From Mitsuaria sp. PDC51 (GTDB taxonomy: Bacteria; Pseudomonadota; Gammaproteobacteria; Burkholderiales; Burkholderiaceae_C), in NCBI RefSeq assembly GCF_900113225.1, contig NZ_FOZE01000001.1, positions 1,054,001 through 1,118,000 on the forward strand: a stretch of 64,000 nt of DNA, read 5' to 3'. A program made the position numbers and the translations under genes. Shown here one piece after another: positions 61,665-64,000 of the stretch; within the stretch, counting starts at the first letter, position 1; the number at the start of each line of letters is the position of its first letter. Below the pieces are notes generated by a model. It had not been told where the DNA came from. It was given only the letters and a program-made list of their open reading frames with translations, and did no database searches.

Positions 61665-64000
61665 ATGGGGGAGATCGAAGGCACGGTGCAAGGTCACCGG
61701 GATGGGCACGGATTCCTGATGCCCGACGACGGCCAGCCCGACGTTTACCTCTCCTCGCAGGAAATGCACGCCGTGATGCACGGCGACCGCCTGCGGGTGC
61801 GCGTTGTGCGCTTCGACAAGCGCAACCGCCCCGAAGGCCGCGTGCTTGAGATCCTGGAGCGCCGCAAGAAGCCCATCATCGGCCGGCTGCTGCTGGAGTC
61901 GGGCATCTGGCTCGTCGCGCCCGAAGACAAGCGTTATGGTCAGGACATCCTGGTCCCGAAGAACGCGATCGCCAACGCCACCGCCGGCCAGATCGTCGCG
62001 GTCGAGCTGACCGAACCACCGTCGCTGTACTCGCAGCCGGTCGGCCGGGTGACCGAAGTGCTGGGCGAGATCGACGACCCCGGCATGGAGATCGAGATCG
62101 CCGTGCGCAAGTACGAGGTCCCGCACGCCTTCAGCGCCGACACGCTGCAGCAGGCCGCGAAGCTGCCGGACCGCGTCCGCGCGGTCGACATGAAGCACCG
62201 CATCGACCTGCGCGACGTGGCGCTGGTGACCATCGACGGCGAGGACGCGCGCGACTTCGACGACGCCGTCTATTGCGAACCCCACAAGCAGGGCAGAGGC
62301 AAGACCGCCTTCAAGGGCTGGCGCCTGCTGGTGGCGATCGCCGACGTCAGCCATTACGTCAAGCCCGGCGAGCCGCTGGACCGCGATGCCTATGAGCGCG
62401 CGACCTCGGTCTACTTCCCGCGCCGCGTGATCCCCATGCTGCCGGAGAAGCTCTCCAACGGGCTGTGCTCGCTGAACCCGGAGCAGGACCGCCTGTCCAT
62501 GGTCTGCGACATGCTGGTCACCGAGGCCGGCGAACTGCACGCCTACCAGTTCTATCCCGCGGTCATCAACTCGCATGCGCGCTTCACCTACACCGAGGTG
62601 GCGGCGATCCTGGGCAACACCCATGGCCCCGAGGCCCACAAGCGCCAGGCGCTGGTGCCGCACCTGCTGCACCTGCACGAGGTCTACCGCGCGCTGCTGT
62701 CGCAGCGGGCCAAGCGCGGCGCGGTGGACTTCGAGACCACCGAGACCCAGATCGTCTGCGACGACAACGGCCGCATCGAGAAGATCGTGCCGCGCACCCG
62801 CAACGAGGCGCACCGGCTGATCGAGGAGGCGATGCTCGCCGCCAACGTCTGCGCGGCCGACTTCATCGCCGGCGGCAAGCACGCGTCGCTGTATCGCGTC
62901 CACGAGGGCCCGACGCCCGAGAAGCGCGGCACGCTGCAGGCCTACCTGCGCGCGCTGGGCATCGGCATGGGCATCAGCGACGATCCCACGCCGGGCGAAT
63001 TCCAGGCGATCGCCCAGGCGACCAAGGACCGTCCCGACGCCCAGCAGATCCACACGATGCTGCTGCGCTCGATGCAGCAGGCGATCTACACGCCGTTCAA
63101 CTCGGGCCACTTCGGGCTCGCGTACCAGGCCTACACGCACTTCACCAGCCCGATCCGGCGTTATCCGGACCTGCTGGTGCACCGCGTGATCAAGGCCCTG
63201 CTCGGGACGAAGAAGTACGCCCTGGACGCGCACAAGATGGAAGCGGCCAATCCGCTGCCCAAGCGCCCGGGCAAGGCCGCGCCGAAGATCCCGAACCCGG
63301 GCCTGGCGTCGACCGAGCTCGAGCGCTGGGAGGTGGTCGGCGCGCACTGCAGCGCCAACGAGCGCCGCGCCGACGAGGCCTCCCGCGATGTCGAAGCCTG
63401 GCTGAAGTGCCGCTACATGCGCGACCACCTGGGCGAGGAGTTCGCCGGCACCGTCAGCGCGGTGACGAGCTTCGGCCTGTTCGTGCAGCTCGACGCGATG
63501 TACGTCGAGGGCCTGATCCACATCACCGAGCTCGGTGGCGAGTACTTCCGCTTCGACGAGGTCCGCCAGGAACTGCGGGGCGAGCGCACCGGCATTCGTT
63601 ATGCCACCGGCGCGCGCGTGCAGGTGCAGGTCAGCCGCGTCGACCTGGACGGCCGCAAGATCGACTTCCGCCTGGTGCGCGAGCAGGACGAGCACCGCCT
63701 GCTGCGCGGTGCCCACCGCGACAAGTTCGGCGACAAGCGGGGCGACGGCAAGGGGCCGGCGCGCAAGCAGGACAAGCGCGCCGAGCAGCGCGCCCGGCGT
63801 GAAGCCGCGGCCGCGCCCGCCGCGACGGTCGAGCCGATGCCGCTGCCGCCGCCGGACCCGCCCACGGCGGTCGATGCGCTCGAGCGCATCGAGCAGGCCG
63901 ACCGCGTGCTGAAGGCCGAGCGCCGCAAGTCGGAACGCGCGACCAAGGGCGCGTCGGCGCATCCGGTCAAGGCGGCCAAGCGCACGGCGCGCGGCGCGGC
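61665..64000 (+). CDS. rnr: Ribonuclease R, 3' end outside window
   Basis: A processive 3'-5' exoribonuclease (RNB family) that degrades structured RNA. 778 codons are visible without a stop. Order: cold-shock domains (EGTVQGHRDGHGFLMPDDG), RNB catalytic domain from about residue 180 with the acidic cluster DGEDARDFDDAVYC near 190-203, HFTSPIRRYPDLLVHRVIKAL, S1 domain from about 580 (EFAGTVSAVTSFGLFVQLD) and a basic Lys/Arg/Ala tail. The conservative start is the ATG at 61665, which lacks a ribosome site; the same frame is open upstream to a TTG at 61557. A TATTAT near 61619 could be its -10. Confidence 0.93.
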   Translation, partial: MGEIEGTVQGHRDGHGFLMPDDGQPDVYLSSQEMHAVMHGDRLRVRVVRFDKRNRPEGRVLEILERRKKPIIGRLLLESGIWLVAPEDKRYGQDILVPKNAIANATAGQIVAVELTEPPSLYSQPVGRVTEVLGEIDDPGMEIEIAVRKYEVPHAFSADTLQQAAKLPDRVRAVDMKHRIDLRDVALVTIDGEDARDFDDAVYCEPHKQGRGKTAFKGWRLLVAIADVSHYVKPGEPLDRDAYERATSVYFPRRVIPMLPEKLSNGLCSLNPEQDRLSMVCDMLVTEAGELHAYQFYPAVINSHARFTYTEVAAILGNTHGPEAHKRQALVPHLLHLHEVYRALLSQRAKRGAVDFETTETQIVCDDNGRIEKIVPRTRNEAHRLIEEAMLAANVCAADFIAGGKHASLYRVHEGPTPEKRGTLQAYLRALGIGMGISDDPTPGEFQAIAQATKDRPDAQQIHTMLLRSMQQAIYTPFNSGHFGLAYQAYTHFTSPIRRYPDLLVHRVIKALLGTKKYALDAHKMEAANPLPKRPGKAAPKIPNPGLASTELERWEVVGAHCSANERRADEASRDVEAWLKCRYMRDHLGEEFAGTVSAVTSFGLFVQLDAMYVEGLIHITELGGEYFRFDEVRQELRGERTGIRYATGARVQVQVSRVDLDGRKIDFRLVREQDEHRLLRGAHRDKFGDKRGDGKGPARKQDKRAEQRARREAAAAPAATVEPMPLPPPDPPTAVDALERIEQADRVLKAERRKSERATKGASAHPVKAAKRTARGA

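Overview
The window is a gene-dense, uniformly GC-rich (about two-thirds GC) piece of a bacterial chromosome. Gene content and order point to a betaproteobacterium of the Burkholderiales. The evidence is the run rlmN-pilW-rodZ-ispG-hisS-yfgM-bamB-der-hfq-hflX-hflK-hflC-hisZ-purA, the order tRNA-Leu/tig/clpP/clpX/lon, a dedicated hisZ subunit, and repeated TACAATGCC-type -10 elements. A Roseateles/Mitsuaria/Rubrivivax-like genus is my inference; no marker here fixes the genus. I see no phage, transposase, integron, plasmid function or CRISPR array, and no stretch of clearly foreign composition.

Layout, left to right. (1) 1-3.6 kb: the end of an RND efflux operon (adaptor tail and inner-membrane pump). 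(2) 3.7-10.3 kb: tRNA-Leu(UAG) and the protein-quality-control group tig, clpP, clpX, lon. (3) 10.3-11.1 kb: a tRNA cluster with three identical tRNA-Gly(GCC) copies, tRNA-Cys and tRNA-Leu(UAA). (4) 11.1-13.3 kb: an MFS (UMF1-like) transporter convergent with murI. (5) 13.4-18.3 kb: an acyl-CoA oxidation block (etfB, etfA, acyl-CoA dehydrogenase, nitronate monooxygenase-like flavoprotein) with two palindromic operator candidates in front. (6) 18.4-21 kb: a membrane hybrid sensor kinase. (7) 21.1-27.2 kb: solute binding and small accessory genes (two tandem family-5 binding proteins, a cysteine-cluster protein, a LivK-like binding protein, an Fe(II)/2-oxoglutarate-type oxygenase). (8) 27.5-34.5 kb: the 2-oxoglutarate dehydrogenase operon sucA-sucB-lpdA followed by zapE. 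(9) 34.5-38.6 kb: an exported charged helical protein of unknown function, a PP2C phosphatase, a YdcH-like protein and a DinG-type helicase. (10) 38.6-44.1 kb: bamD divergent from rluD, then scpB and rluB. (11) 44.1-61.2 kb: the long housekeeping run from ndk to purA and a phosphoribosyltransferase. (12) 61.2-64 kb: a structured intergenic segment, tRNA-Leu(CAG) on the minus strand, and the start of rnr, cut by the window edge.

How the genes work together: much of the window serves envelope building (bamB, bamD, yfgM, rodZ, pilW, murI, hflKC, scpB/zapE for division and segregation), protein turnover (tig, clpXP, lon, hflKC), RNA and ribosome maturation (rluB, rluD, rlmN, der, hflX, hfq, rnr, seven tRNAs) and central metabolism (OGDH complex, ETF/acyl-CoA oxidation, IspG, HisZ, PurA).

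I found no convincing new multi-gene system. The most unusual signals are non-coding: a 107-nt near-perfect palindrome at the 3' end of bamD, a three-way-junction-like structure between the phosphoribosyltransferase gene and tRNA-Leu(CAG), and paired promoter/palindrome units before etfBA. Coding oddities are a permease-less tandem pair of binding proteins, a 15-bp minisatellite in scpB, and low-complexity tails on RluB.
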